Assembly (NCBI GenBank): GCA_002307215.1
Contig: DBTU01000015.1
Location: forward strand, 1 to 63,538
Direction of reading: 5' to 3'
DNA: 63,538 nt
DNA from: Lachnoclostridium sp. UBA1308
GTDB taxonomy: Bacteria > Bacillota > Clostridia > Lachnospirales > Lachnospiraceae
Positions 18,554-27,363 of this stretch are shown here, in pieces. The translations under genes were made by a program, and so were the position numbers. A model generated the notes under the pieces. That model was not told where the DNA came from and made no database searches. It was given only the letters and a program-made list of their open reading frames with translations. The first letter of the stretch is position 1. Every line of letters starts with the position of its first letter.

Positions 18554-19075
18554 TTATATCTTCAAAAGACGAACCATACCGCTTTCTGACGAAGGTTTAA
18601 CCTCTATAATTCGCTGATTCGAAGAACCTCGAAATTGCAAACTGATATCCTTAAGCTCCTGTATGAATTCTCCGTCAACCAAGACATCAATATTATCTAA
18701 CATTTCGTCTGTGCTCTCACATTTTACACAACCGTACCCGCGCAAATCACTTTCAAATGTATATCCTGTGTAGCACCAAATATCCTTCGTAGGGAATAGG
18801 TTCTTTACTTTTTTAATAAACGGTAAAAGCACTCGCTGGTTTTGCAGTTCAAAAGGTTCACCACCGAGTAGCGATAATCCTGTAATATATTCATGAGAAA
18901 GTGCTTCCATAATCTCTGTCTCTGTTTCTTCCGTAAATCGCTTTCCATAGGTAAAATCCCAGGTTTCCTTGTTGAAACAGCCTATGCATTGATGTGTACA
19001 GCCTGAGACGAATAAGGAAACTCTGACACCTAAACCATTAGAAATGTCTGTTTTTTTTATCATTCCATAATTCAT
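18554..19075 (-). CDS. nrdG: Anaerobic ribonucleotide reductase activating protein
   Basis: 173 aa radical-SAM activase. The cluster motif is SGCTHQCIGC (CxxxCxxC), with the SAM-binding GLSLLGGEPF segment after it. It makes the glycyl radical on NrdD. The frame is open to 19168, but that would overlap the end of nrdD by more than 90 nt; the ATG at 19075, one base past the nrdD stop, gives the normal family length (MNYGMIKK) and tight coupling. Cytoplasmic, oxygen-sensitive, regulated with nrdD. Confidence 0.95.
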   Translation of the reverse strand: MNYGMIKKTDISNGLGVRVSLFVSGCTHQCIGCFNKETWDFTYGKRFTEETETEIMEALSHEYITGLSLLGGEPFELQNQRVLLPFIKKVKNLFPTKDIWCYTGYTFESDLRGYGCVKCESTDEMLDNIDVLVDGEFIQELKDISLQFRGSSNQRIIEVKPSSESGMVRLLKI

Positions 19076-19076
19076 A

Positions 19077-21236
19077 TTATAGGTGCAACACCCTTTCCTT
19101 AATTTCTTGCGTTCTTCCCTGGTTCCAGAATTGGGTTCCGATATAACCACAGGTTCTGCGTGCGACATTTAATTTGTCTTCATCCCTGTTACCGCATTTA
19201 GGGCATTCCCAGACAAGCTTACCGTCATTGTCAGTCACTATCTGTATTTCACCCTCATATCCACATTCCTGACAACAATCACTCTTGGTATTTAATTCCG
19301 CATACATAATGTTATCATAGATATAACGAATTACTTGTAGAACGGCCGGAATATTACTTTGCATATTCGGTACCTCGATGTAACTTACAGCTCCTCCCAT
19401 GGATAATGCCTGAAACTTAGATTCAAACTTAAGTTTTGAAAAAGCATCTATTTCTTCCATAACATGCACATGATAACTGTTTGTTATGTAACTCTTATCC
19501 GTAATCCCTTTAATAATTCCAAATCGTTTTTGTAAGCATTTCGCGAATTTATATGTTGTGCTTTCAATGGGAGAACCATAGATACCAAAACCTATCTTTG
19601 TTTCCTCTTTCCATTTGTCACAAGCAATATTCATATACTTCATGACATCGAGTGCAAAAGGCGTTGCTTCCGGGTTGGTATGTGACTTCCCCGTCATATA
19701 TTTCGTGCATTCATACAAGCCCGCATATCCAAGTGAAATCGTAGAATAACCTCCATAAAGCAGTTTATCTATCGTTTCTCCTTTTTCAAGACGTGCAAGG
19801 GCTCCATGCTGCCAAAGAATCGGAGCTGCATCTGATAAAGTACCCTTCAGACGCTTATGACGAAAAATTAATGCTCGGTTGCAAAGCTCCAATCGTTCAT
19901 CAAATATTTTCCAGAACTTTTCTATGTCTCCACCGGAAGATAATGCAACATCAACCAAATTGATTGTTACAACTCCTTGGTTGAAACGGCCATAAAACTT
20001 ATAATCACCGTTTTCATCTTTCCAAGGGCTTAATGCACTGCGACAACCCATAACCGGAAAACAATTTCCTTCTTTGAGTTCTTTCATTTTCTTTTCCGAA
20101 ATATAGTCGGGTACAAGTCTCTTTGTGGTACATTTTGCCGCAAGTTCGGTCAGATAATAATATTCGGTATTCTCCTTTACATTATCCTCTTCTAAAACAT
20201 AAATCAATTTTGGAAATGCAGGTGTTACCCATACACCGGCTTCATTCATAACACCCTGGTAACGTTGTTTCAAAGTTTCCTCAATGATCATAGCAAGATC
20301 ATTCTTTTCAACTTCGTCTTTCGCTTCATTCAGATACATAAAAACTGTGAGAAACGGTGCTTGTCCATTCGTTGTCATAAGTGTAATGACCTGATATTGA
20401 ATTGTCTGTACACCTTTTATGATTTCCTTACGTAATCGCTTTTCAACAATTTCTTCTATCAGCTCATCGGTAACTGAACACCCGAGAATTTTCACTTCTT
20501 CCAGAACCTCTGCATGAATTTTTACTCTTGATATTTGGACAAAGGGAGCAAGATGCGCCAGACTGATGCTTTGACCACCATATTGATTACTTGCCACCTG
20601 TGCAATGATTTGTGTTGCGATATTACAAGCAGTAGAAAAACTGTGTGGCTTTTCAATCCGCGTTTCGCTTATTACGGTACCATTCTGAAGCATATCCTCC
20701 AAATTAACCAGATCGCAGTTATGCATATGCTGCGCAAAGTAATCTGTATCATGGAAATGGATGATTCCCAGTTGATCCGCTTCCACTATTTCTGTGGGAA
20801 GAAGTAACCTTCTGGTAATATCCTTACTTACTTCCCCTGCCATATAATCACGCTGAACACTATTGATGGTTGGATTCTTATTGGAATTTTCTTGTTTCAC
20901 ATCTTCATTATTACCTTCAATAAGTGAAAGGATTCGAGTATCGGTAGTGTTAGTCTTTCGTGCCAACGTGCGTTGGTAACGATATCTAATATATTGTTTT
21001 GCAAGGTCAAACGACCCTGTGGCCATAATCTGGTCTTCTACCATATCCTGTATTTCTTCAACAGATACCGCACGGTTAAGCTTATTACATTTATATTCCA
21101 CATAGTCTGCAATGCCGATAATTTGCTCTTCACACAGCATACTCTTTTCGGTTGATTCATTTGCTTTTGTAACGGCTGTAATAATTTTATTTATATCAAA
21201 GGCTTCTTCTACACCGTTTCTTTTAATTGTCTTCAT
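19077..21236 (-). CDS. nrdD: Anaerobic (class III) ribonucleoside-triphosphate reductase
   Basis: 719 aa. An N-terminal ATP-cone (about residues 1-90, starting MKTIKRNG) gives allosteric control. The catalytic domain follows, including FPVMGCRS around residue 395. Near the C-terminus are the zinc-site pairs CQEC and CPKC and the glycyl-radical loop RRTCGYIG near residue 698. It reduces NTPs to dNTPs under anaerobic conditions and is activated by the adjacent NrdG. Length and motifs are normal and complete. A promoter and NrdR box lie upstream. Confidence 0.97.
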   Translation of the reverse strand: MKTIKRNGVEEAFDINKIITAVTKANESTEKSMLCEEQIIGIADYVEYKCNKLNRAVSVEEIQDMVEDQIMATGSFDLAKQYIRYRYQRTLARKTNTTDTRILSLIEGNNEDVKQENSNKNPTINSVQRDYMAGEVSKDITRRLLLPTEIVEADQLGIIHFHDTDYFAQHMHNCDLVNLEDMLQNGTVISETRIEKPHSFSTACNIATQIIAQVASNQYGGQSISLAHLAPFVQISRVKIHAEVLEEVKILGCSVTDELIEEIVEKRLRKEIIKGVQTIQYQVITLMTTNGQAPFLTVFMYLNEAKDEVEKNDLAMIIEETLKQRYQGVMNEAGVWVTPAFPKLIYVLEEDNVKENTEYYYLTELAAKCTTKRLVPDYISEKKMKELKEGNCFPVMGCRSALSPWKDENGDYKFYGRFNQGVVTINLVDVALSSGGDIEKFWKIFDERLELCNRALIFRHKRLKGTLSDAAPILWQHGALARLEKGETIDKLLYGGYSTISLGYAGLYECTKYMTGKSHTNPEATPFALDVMKYMNIACDKWKEETKIGFGIYGSPIESTTYKFAKCLQKRFGIIKGITDKSYITNSYHVHVMEEIDAFSKLKFESKFQALSMGGAVSYIEVPNMQSNIPAVLQVIRYIYDNIMYAELNTKSDCCQECGYEGEIQIVTDNDGKLVWECPKCGNRDEDKLNVARRTCGYIGTQFWNQGRTQEIKERVLHL

Positions 21237-21281
21237 GCACTATATCTCCAATCTCTGTTTGTACTTTTAATAGAGAATTGA

Positions 21282-21310
21282 ATTATATAGTAGATAAGGG
21301 AAAAAATCAA
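21282..21310 (-). promoter_or_regulatory. nrdD promoter
   Basis: On the minus strand a -35 TTGATT (21310-21305) and a -10 TATAAT (21287-21282) are spaced by 17 nt and lie about 46 nt upstream of nrdD. The -10 lies in CTACTATATAATTC, which resembles a degenerate second NrdR box. Confidence 0.6.
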
Positions 21311-21338
21311 TAACTTCAGCAATAATTTTCTGCAGAAA

Positions 21339-21354
21339 ATACAATATATAGTAT
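21339..21354. promoter_or_regulatory. NrdR box
   Basis: The 16-bp palindrome ATACAATATATAGTAT differs from the NrdR consensus ACACWATATATWGTGT at two symmetric positions. It lies upstream of the nrdD promoter, about six helical turns from the weaker box at the -10. NrdR represses nrd genes in response to (d)ATP, so control of nrdD-nrdG by NrdR is expected. Confidence 0.65.
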
Positions 21355-21513
21355 TGACAAAAAATTAAAATACTGTATGCGGTGTTGAATGATTGCCAAA
21401 ACAAACAATCCTACTATAATGTGCAACCTGAATTCGCTATAAAGCCGAAGAACAAAAGTGTCAGCTTGCTGCCACTTTCGCGCCCGAGCGGATTGCGAAG
21501 CAATAATCTTCCA

Positions 21514-21565
21514 AACGCATAAATTCATTTATGCGTTGTCCGCTGAGGTGCGCATCCTTGCGGAG
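21514..21565. other. Structured intergenic segment with terminator-like end
   Basis: An 11-bp perfect hairpin (21514-21524 with 21527-21537) is followed by a second stem, TCCGC against GCGGA, and then a six-T run at about 21567. On the plus strand it looks like the end of a small transcript, but no gene or promoter for it is evident. It lies between nrdD and the surface-protein gene. Confidence 0.3.
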
Positions 21566-21600
21566 CGTTTTTTATGTAATAGGACGCAATTTCCTATAAT

Positions 21601-21642
21601 ATAAAAATACGAGGATGAAACGGCAAGCCGTTTCATCCTCGT
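21601..21642 (-). terminator. Intrinsic terminator of the surface-protein gene
   Basis: A perfect 16-bp stem (21609-21624 with 21627-21642) with a 2-nt loop, followed on the minus strand by TATTTTTAT. It begins 17 nt past the stop codon of the gene ending at 21659. Confidence 0.85.
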
Positions 21643-21658
21643 TGTTAGCATTTCTCTA

Positions 21659-24600
21659 TCACTTATTTTTTATTGTATAATTCACAATGAACTTCTTCTT
21701 AACCATATCTTTGCAAGCTTTTTCTGCAGCCTCCTTACTTCTAAAGTCTAGATATACTCTGTAATACTTTCCTTCCTTTACAACCACAGCATTGTCTGCA
21801 TCGTAATTCTTTTGAAAGATTTTCGCAACTTCTTCCGCGTAGGCCTTTTTTCCGATTAGCCCAAGCTTAACCTGTGTACTATATTGATTTTTTGGTGCTG
21901 CTTCTCGTGTAATCTTCAGTAAATAAATCTTACTTGTAGTACCATCTTCTGCTGTCACCTTTAAATATGCCTTATTAACTCCTATTTTCAGTTTCAGGAT
22001 ATCATTGGTAAGTTCCTTTGTACAAGCTTTGTCACTGTATAACCTCCGGGTAGCCAGGTCACTTATTGTGGCTTCTATGGCTAGCTTTGTTGTTTTATAG
22101 GTTACTGTCCCTGTAATCTCACTACCGTTAATCGCTGCTTTTTTAAGTGTCGTTATTTTCGTAACATCGCAAGCCGCTGATTTAATAAACACATCTGTTT
22201 TTACAAGGGTAAATATACTGAACTTGGTAATGTGAAATTTGATGCCGTATACCCCTTCCGCATACTCGACCATTTCTCCTTGTACTAATTCCTTCGAACC
22301 ATCGCTGTGCTCGATATATACTGCAAATTGTTTTAAGAATTCTGCTTGCTCTACCTGATTTGTAGGAATTATAATTCCAGTCAGCGGAAGTGTAATATCT
22401 ACTTCTGAAGAAGGCATGTTCGTCTCAATTGTTACCGGATTACCAAGAACTGATATACTTTGATCGGTAGTTCCATTCATTACTCCGATTTCGAATACGG
22501 CACGTTTCTCTACCTCATCCTTTTGTTTTTCCTCTTTGATTGGTACTAGGTTGAAGTACAAATTCTCGGTAAAGTTTTCACTGATACCTTGTAAGGATTC
22601 TTTTGAAATATTAATCTTCGCTTCTTCCGTATCAATTTGTAAATTAATTTGACCCTCTGTTAAAATCGTTAAGGATTTTGATGGAATATTGACTGTAGTC
22701 TCTGATACTTCATCCTTTACATCTTGAATTACTATTCTGGCAACATCCTTGCCTTCTTCTTTCAGTTTGTTTATTACCTCAGTCGCTTTCGTTTCCTCAA
22801 GGATTACGGAATCCACTTTGTTTCCTTCTGTGTCAGTTGTTCTTTCTATGGTTAATTTCGAAACAGTATTATCTGTACTCCCTTGCTTCACATCAACAAT
22901 AATTTGTTCAACCGAGGGGGTTGGTGCTACTGGTGCTACTGGTGTTACTGGAGCTACTGGTGTTACTGGTGTTGATATTGGTGGTATCGGTGCAGGGGTT
23001 ACGGTTACCGCTACTTTATAGAATTTGACGGTTGTTGAGTCCTCTGCCGTTACTTTAATGATGAATAAATCCCCATTGGTAATCGCTCCACCGGTATAGG
23101 CTGTATCGGTTTCAAAGTTTGTTGTTAAGCTACCTGTCGCATACTTCACTACCTTAACTGTGGCATTCGTATCTGTCGAAGCAAACGACGTTATAAACGT
23201 AGTTGCGTTTGTGATATCCGCAGCTTTCACTGCTGTTACGGTCACTGCTCCGGGTACTGCTGACCCAATCGTATTACCGGATGTTCCAAGACTGGTTACT
23301 GTTTGGCCTTTCACTGTCGCGCTTGCATTTAAGGTAGCATCACTGCTGGGTGCAGGGGTTACGGTTACCGCTACTTTATAATACTTGACGGTTGTTGTGT
23401 CATCTGACGTTACTTTAATGATGAAGAAATCTCCATTGGTAATCGCTCCACCGGTATAGGCTGTATCGGTGGTTTCAAAGTTTGTTGTTAAGCTACCTGT
23501 CGCATACTTCACTACCCTAACTGTGGCATACGTATCCGAAGGAGCAAACGACGTAACAAATGTAGATGCGTTTGAGGTATCCGCAGCTTTCGCAGTTGTT
23601 ATGGTCACCGTTCCGGCTGTTGCTGCCACTAGCGTATTACCGGATGTTCCAAGATCAGTTACTGTCTGTCCTTTTACTGTCGAGCTTGCATTTAAGGTAG
23701 CATCACTGCCTGGCGTATGCCACTTCGCGTAGAGTACTAAATCTGCCGTCGTTGTAACAGTTTGGGAACCTGCAGAATAATCGTTTCCCGTACCGTCCGC
23801 TTTACTATTCCATTGATTACTCAAAGAATAGCTCGCTTTCGTGTAGGTAGGTAGCGTCTCAACAGGAACTGCATCTCCACTGTTTATATAATGAGTAGTA
23901 GTGGGCGTAACACCAGAAGTACTGCCGTTTCCGTCATAGCTAATTTTATATACTATCGGGTGCGAGGCACTAACAAATGCCGGAACAGCGTCTGTTCCAA
24001 TTTTACATCCGAATAGCTGGATACCGTTATATTCTCTAAGATTATATGCTATCAAACCAGTTGTAAAATCAGCTTCAGTGGCCTTTATACAAACCTTATT
24101 TTGATTTTCAGCATCGGACGCTGATGGGTCTAACCCATCGTCTGCTCCACAGTTTTCTAAATAATATGATGTTCCTATCCAGCCACCGTATCTCGATCCG
24201 GCGATAGCGCCTTTTGTAACTCCTGATACATATCCATGAAACACTGATTGGCCTACATGCCCATAATCATATATTAATCCAACAATTCCTCCTGCATATG
24301 TTGTTCCGATTATGGTTGCATCACTATATATACCAAAGACATTACACCAGTTTTCATAATCTGATCCAGGGGTAGATAAATGAGCAGTGACAGAACCTGC
24401 AGATTGTCCACTAATATACGAATTTGTAATTCCAATTTTATAGATGTTTGTCTCTATACTTTTGGCGCACACAGCTCCAAATAAGCCTGCTTCATTAGCG
24501 CCTGTGACAAAGATTCCGCTTATCGTATGACCATCCCCATTAAAGGAACCATAAAACGGATAGGCATCATTCCCAATTGGTTTCCATTGTCGCCAAGTGT

Positions 24601-24907
24601 TTGGATCAGTACCGTTATAACCGCTTAAATTCCCTACATTCAATATAATGTCGTCGGTGAGCTTAACCGTTTTTCCATCAAAGGTCTTCGATCCATCATA
24701 AACCACACTAGCAACCCATGCGAGTTTCTCTGCTGTGTCAATCAAATAATACCCTGTACCGGCACTTCCGTTCTCCGCTGTTTCTGTGACTGAAGTTATT
24801 GTTCCATCCCATGTACTACTCACAGCTTTTGACGTGATGTCCGTACCCAATAACAAATTTAACACCAAACAAACCACCAGAAGCATACCTAAGCTTTTCT
24901 TTTTCAT
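21659..24907 (-). CDS. Large secreted, repeat-containing surface protein
   Basis: 1082 aa. It starts with a Sec signal peptide (MKKKSLGMLL... to about residue 28). Residues ~60-170 resemble GLUG-type repeats seen in bacterial adhesins (FNGDGHTISGIFV, AGLFGAV). Residues ~319-395 form an InlB B-repeat-like module (YDGNGS...LYAKW). Two tandem ~120-residue repeats follow (from about 400 and 520), each starting SDATLNAS. Next come a Pro-Val-Thr linker (about 640-665), a globular region, and a C-terminal ~75-residue segment (YYRVYLDFRSKEAAEKAC) like a SPOR peptidoglycan-binding domain. No LPXTG or S-layer homology domain is seen; SPOR-like attachment to the wall is inferred. Probable ligand-binding or adhesion role. 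The promoter carries LytTR-type repeats and the divergent neighbour is a LytTR regulator. Confidence 0.85.
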   Translation of the reverse strand: MKKKSLGMLLVVCLVLNLLLGTDITSKAVSSTWDGTITSVTETAENGSAGTGYYLIDTAEKLAWVASVVYDGSKTFDGKTVKLTDDIILNVGNLSGYNGTDPNTWRQWKPIGNDAYPFYGSFNGDGHTISGIFVTGANEAGLFGAVCAKSIETNIYKIGITNSYISGQSAGSVTAHLSTPGSDYENWCNVFGIYSDATIIGTTYAGGIVGLIYDYGHVGQSVFHGYVSGVTKGAIAGSRYGGWIGTSYYLENCGADDGLDPSASDAENQNKVCIKATEADFTTGLIAYNLREYNGIQLFGCKIGTDAVPAFVSASHPIVYKISYDGNGSTSGVTPTTTHYINSGDAVPVETLPTYTKASYSLSNQWNSKADGTGNDYSAGSQTVTTTADLVLYAKWHTPGSDATLNASSTVKGQTVTDLGTSGNTLVAATAGTVTITTAKAADTSNASTFVTSFAPSDTYATVRVVKYATGSLTTNFETTDTAYTGGAITNGDFFIIKVTSDDTTTVKYYKVAVTVTPAPSSDATLNASATVKGQTVTSLGTSGNTIGSAVPGAVTVTAVKAADITNATTFITSFASTDTNATVKVVKYATGSLTTNFETDTAYTGGAITNGDLFIIKVTAEDSTTVKFYKVAVTVTPAPIPPISTPVTPVAPVTPVAPVAPTPSVEQIIVDVKQGSTDNTVSKLTIERTTDTEGNKVDSVILEETKATEVINKLKEEGKDVARIVIQDVKDEVSETTVNIPSKSLTILTEGQINLQIDTEEAKINISKESLQGISENFTENLYFNLVPIKEEKQKDEVEKRAVFEIGVMNGTTDQSISVLGNPVTIETNMPSSEVDITLPLTGIIIPTNQVEQAEFLKQFAVYIEHSDGSKELVQGEMVEYAEGVYGIKFHITKFSIFTLVKTDVFIKSAACDVTKITTLKKAAINGSEITGTVTYKTTKLAIEATISDLATRRLYSDKACTKELTNDILKLKIGVNKAYLKVTAEDGTTSKIYLLKITREAAPKNQYSTQVKLGLIGKKAYAEEVAKIFQKNYDADNAVVVKEGKYYRVYLDFRSKEAAEKACKDMVKKKFIVNYTIKNK

Positions 24908-24952
24908 TGCATCTTCTCCCTTGTATCATATTATTTGATTTTTAAATTTTAC

Positions 24953-24995
24953 CGTCAAAACATCTGAATAAAAGCCTACAACATCTTCATAAAAG
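24953..24995 (-). promoter_or_regulatory. Surface-protein promoter with paired LytTR-type direct repeats
   Basis: On the minus strand a -35 TTGACG (24958-24953) is preceded one base upstream by two 15-bp direct repeats, CTTTTATtcAGATGT (24974-24960) and CTTTTATgaAGATGT (24995-24981). They match at 13 of 15 positions and are spaced exactly 21 bp. Two repeats, two helical turns apart, abutting the -35 is the usual layout of AgrA/LytTR-activated promoters. An AT-rich -10 candidate lies about 17-19 nt downstream. Confidence 0.6.
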
Positions 24996-25227
24996 TTGAA
25001 AACATACTATTCTATAATGTGACTATTTATGATAAAATGATAATGCACAGCCGCTACCATTTATCAATGAATAAATAGTGATATAAAGTTGCATTTATAG
25101 ATAATATTATCACAGAAGCGTAATCAGGGACCATGTTCGACATAATTAGACGCTCTAACATCATATTTGGTATGTGCAGAATTTTTTATAATGACAGAGA
25201 TATCCGGAAGGGGGAAATGATAACATT

Positions 25228-25935
25228 ATGACCTTAAAAATAGCGATATGTGACGATATTCCCGCTGATAGACAACGGCTTATCTCACTGATTAAAGCAG
25301 AGAATCTCTACAGTGAGTGCACCCCTTATGAAAGTGGAGAACTATTACTGTGGGATTATGAAAATGGCTCCCACTTTGATATTTTATTCCTGGATATTTT
25401 CATGGATGGCATGTCCGGTGTGGAAGTGGCGAAGCGCATTCGCCTCACGAATCCCTACGCACTGCTTATCTTTGTAAGCAGCAGTAATGAATTTTACCGC
25501 GAATCCTATGACCTCTACGCCTTCCATTATCTGATCAAACCACTGACCGGAAACCAGCTTACTCCGGTGCTAAATCGTGCCCTGATACAGCTTAATCAGG
25601 ATGCGGATCAAGTGGTACGTTTTTCTTTCAATAACAACCTTCATAATGTGCGCTGTTCACAGCTTTTATATCTGTCAAGCGATAAACACATCGTCAATTT
25701 TCATTTAATTGATGGCGGAACGCTAAAGGCTTATGGAAAAATAGATGACTTTGTCACACAGCTCCCTGTGAACGACTTCGTCCGGTGTCACCAAAGCTAT
25801 ATTGTTAATCTAAAACATGTTACAGGCGTAACCCTTGGTGAATTTATGTTAAGCGCGATAAAAGTGCCTGTCTCCAGAAAATATTTTGTACAAGCACGAG
25901 AAAAATATCGTGCTGCAATGTTTGGCGATTTTTAA
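25228..25935 (+). CDS. LytTR-family response regulator (AgrA-like)
   Basis: 235 aa. A receiver domain (about 1-120) has the acidic pair in AICDD, the phospho-acceptor Asp in ILFLDIFMDGMSG and the Lys of LIKPL. A LytTR DNA-binding domain (about 130-233) carries FVRCHQSYIVN and VPVSRKY, as in AgrA and VirR. The ATG at 25228 is the only sensible start. It is 18 nt ahead of its GHKL kinase and divergent from the surface-protein gene, whose promoter has matching direct repeats. No agrB or agrD gene is seen nearby, so the signal may not be a cyclic peptide made here. Confidence 0.93.
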   Translation: MTLKIAICDDIPADRQRLISLIKAENLYSECTPYESGELLLWDYENGSHFDILFLDIFMDGMSGVEVAKRIRLTNPYALLIFVSSSNEFYRESYDLYAFHYLIKPLTGNQLTPVLNRALIQLNQDADQVVRFSFNNNLHNVRCSQLLYLSSDKHIVNFHLIDGGTLKAYGKIDDFVTQLPVNDFVRCHQSYIVNLKHVTGVTLGEFMLSAIKVPVSRKYFVQAREKYRAAMFGDF

Positions 25936-25953
25936 GAGGAAGGCGGCTACAAC

Positions 25954-27285
25954 ATGCTTTATTTATCATATGTATGGGAAATCATCTCGAAAAGCTATGC
26001 TATGGTTGCAATCACGATCACTAATATGCTGGTGTTATATTGCTTCTTACGACCACGCTTTCAATGGTGGATTTATCCAACCATGGTCGCCATCACTTAT
26101 CTTTCACTTCCCCTGGTTTATAAGTTAAGTACCGAATTGTTTGGAGAACCTATTAACTACAGCGCATTATTAGCCTGTATCGGTTATTGGGGTAACATTA
26201 TGGTGCTTATTTGTTTTCGTGAGCATATCCAAAAAATGATTTTTCTCTTATTTACACTGCAAATTATCAATCGCCTATTCACTTTCTGTGGTTATATGTT
26301 GCAAATTTTTCTAGGTACTATCCTCGGTGTCAGAATGGATGCCCAATTATCAATTACACTTGTCATCATTTCCTTGTATTTAGTGATTTCTCTTATGTGC
26401 TGGCTGTCTCTGCGTAAAAAGGGTCGCGAATTAATTCAAGCAAAATCGCACCGTCACTACTGGGTCGTACTGGCCAGCATTGCGGTATCCGCCAAGCTGA
26501 TTATCGACTTTTGCTCTGATTATGCCTTCACATTGAACCCCTATTCTGATAGTAAAATTATTTTGGCTATGATTGTGCTAATCATCTTTGTCCTTGCGGT
26601 TCTTGTACTATACTTATACAGCACTCTCACTACATTGAAACACCTGGAACTAAAGACCTCCGCAGACCGATTGAACTTTGAGAAGGAGGCACAACAAAGG
26701 TATTATGAAACGCAGCTCCATAATCAAGAGGAGCTGCGTCGTATGAAGCACGATATGAATGGTAATCTGAATACGATCTTGGGTCTGCTTTCAGATAATA
26801 TGAACGACGAAGCTCTCCAATATCTGACCAAACTCTGTAATTATTCCAATCGAAATCAAAAGGTACTGTATTGTGATGACCCATACCTCAATGCTGTAGT
26901 GACTAATTTTGCTACTATATTTGCGGAGAACGACATACCGTTCGAGCAAGAGATATCGCTTGGTCGGGTGGAGCCACATCAGGTGGAAATGTGTTTGGCT
27001 CTAAATAATGCACTGCAAAATGCATTGGAAGCTTCGCTTAATCTATTGCCGGAGCGACGTTATGTTAAATTACAGATTAGAACAAAGCAAAGTCGCTTAC
27101 TGCTGCGTATCACCAACCACTTCAATAGTGAGCTTATCTTCAAAGGTGAATTGCCTTGTTCCACCAAGGAGGGCGACGGCCATGGTTACGGGCTGACCAG
27201 CATTCGCAACGCAGCTGAGTCAGTCGGGGGCTTTCTAAGATGCACTACTGAGGGCAATATGTTCGTGCTGGACGTTGCAATGTAA
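25954..27285 (+). CDS. GHKL sensor histidine kinase (AgrC-like)
   Basis: 443 aa. About six transmembrane helices fill the first ~215 residues, with no extracellular PAS-type domain. A coiled-coil linker leads to the phospho-acceptor His in RRMKHDMNGNL. The GHKL ATPase domain follows, with the N-box in LALNNALQNALEAS and the G-box in GHGYGLTSIRNA. This matches the HPK10 class that senses peptides or membrane stress and phosphorylates LytTR regulators. It has a good ribosome site (GAGGAAGG) and forms an operon with the regulator. Confidence 0.92.
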   Translation: MLYLSYVWEIISKSYAMVAITITNMLVLYCFLRPRFQWWIYPTMVAITYLSLPLVYKLSTELFGEPINYSALLACIGYWGNIMVLICFREHIQKMIFLLFTLQIINRLFTFCGYMLQIFLGTILGVRMDAQLSITLVIISLYLVISLMCWLSLRKKGRELIQAKSHRHYWVVLASIAVSAKLIIDFCSDYAFTLNPYSDSKIILAMIVLIIFVLAVLVLYLYSTLTTLKHLELKTSADRLNFEKEAQQRYYETQLHNQEELRRMKHDMNGNLNTILGLLSDNMNDEALQYLTKLCNYSNRNQKVLYCDDPYLNAVVTNFATIFAENDIPFEQEISLGRVEPHQVEMCLALNNALQNALEASLNLLPERRYVKLQIRTKQSRLLLRITNHFNSELIFKGELPCSTKEGDGHGYGLTSIRNAAESVGGFLRCTTEGNMFVLDVAM

Positions 27286-27335
27286 GTAAATTTTCTCTAC
27301 GTGTTTTCTCCGTTACCCCGGCAAACTCCTCTCCC

Positions 27336-27363
27336 CAGAATCAAGTCGGAAGACTTGATTCTG
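27336..27363. repeat. 12-bp-arm palindrome inserted in a subtilase-tail sequence
   Basis: A perfect inverted repeat, arms 27336-27347 and 27352-27363, loop of 4 nt. It interrupts sequence that otherwise matches the 3' end of the Csp-like subtilase gene: ALC codons on one side and TTGCCGGGGTAA on the other. It supplies the stop codon of the chimeric frame. There is no T-run on either side, so it is not a clear terminator. Confidence 0.6.

Noticed and set aside
21316..21528. 70-codon minus-strand frame upstream of nrdD
   Set aside because: It overlaps the NrdR box and a hairpin and has no ribosome site or protein-like composition.
25228..27285. A full agr quorum-sensing locus
   Set aside because: Regulator and kinase are present, but no agrB-like membrane protease and no agrD-like peptide gene were seen near them.
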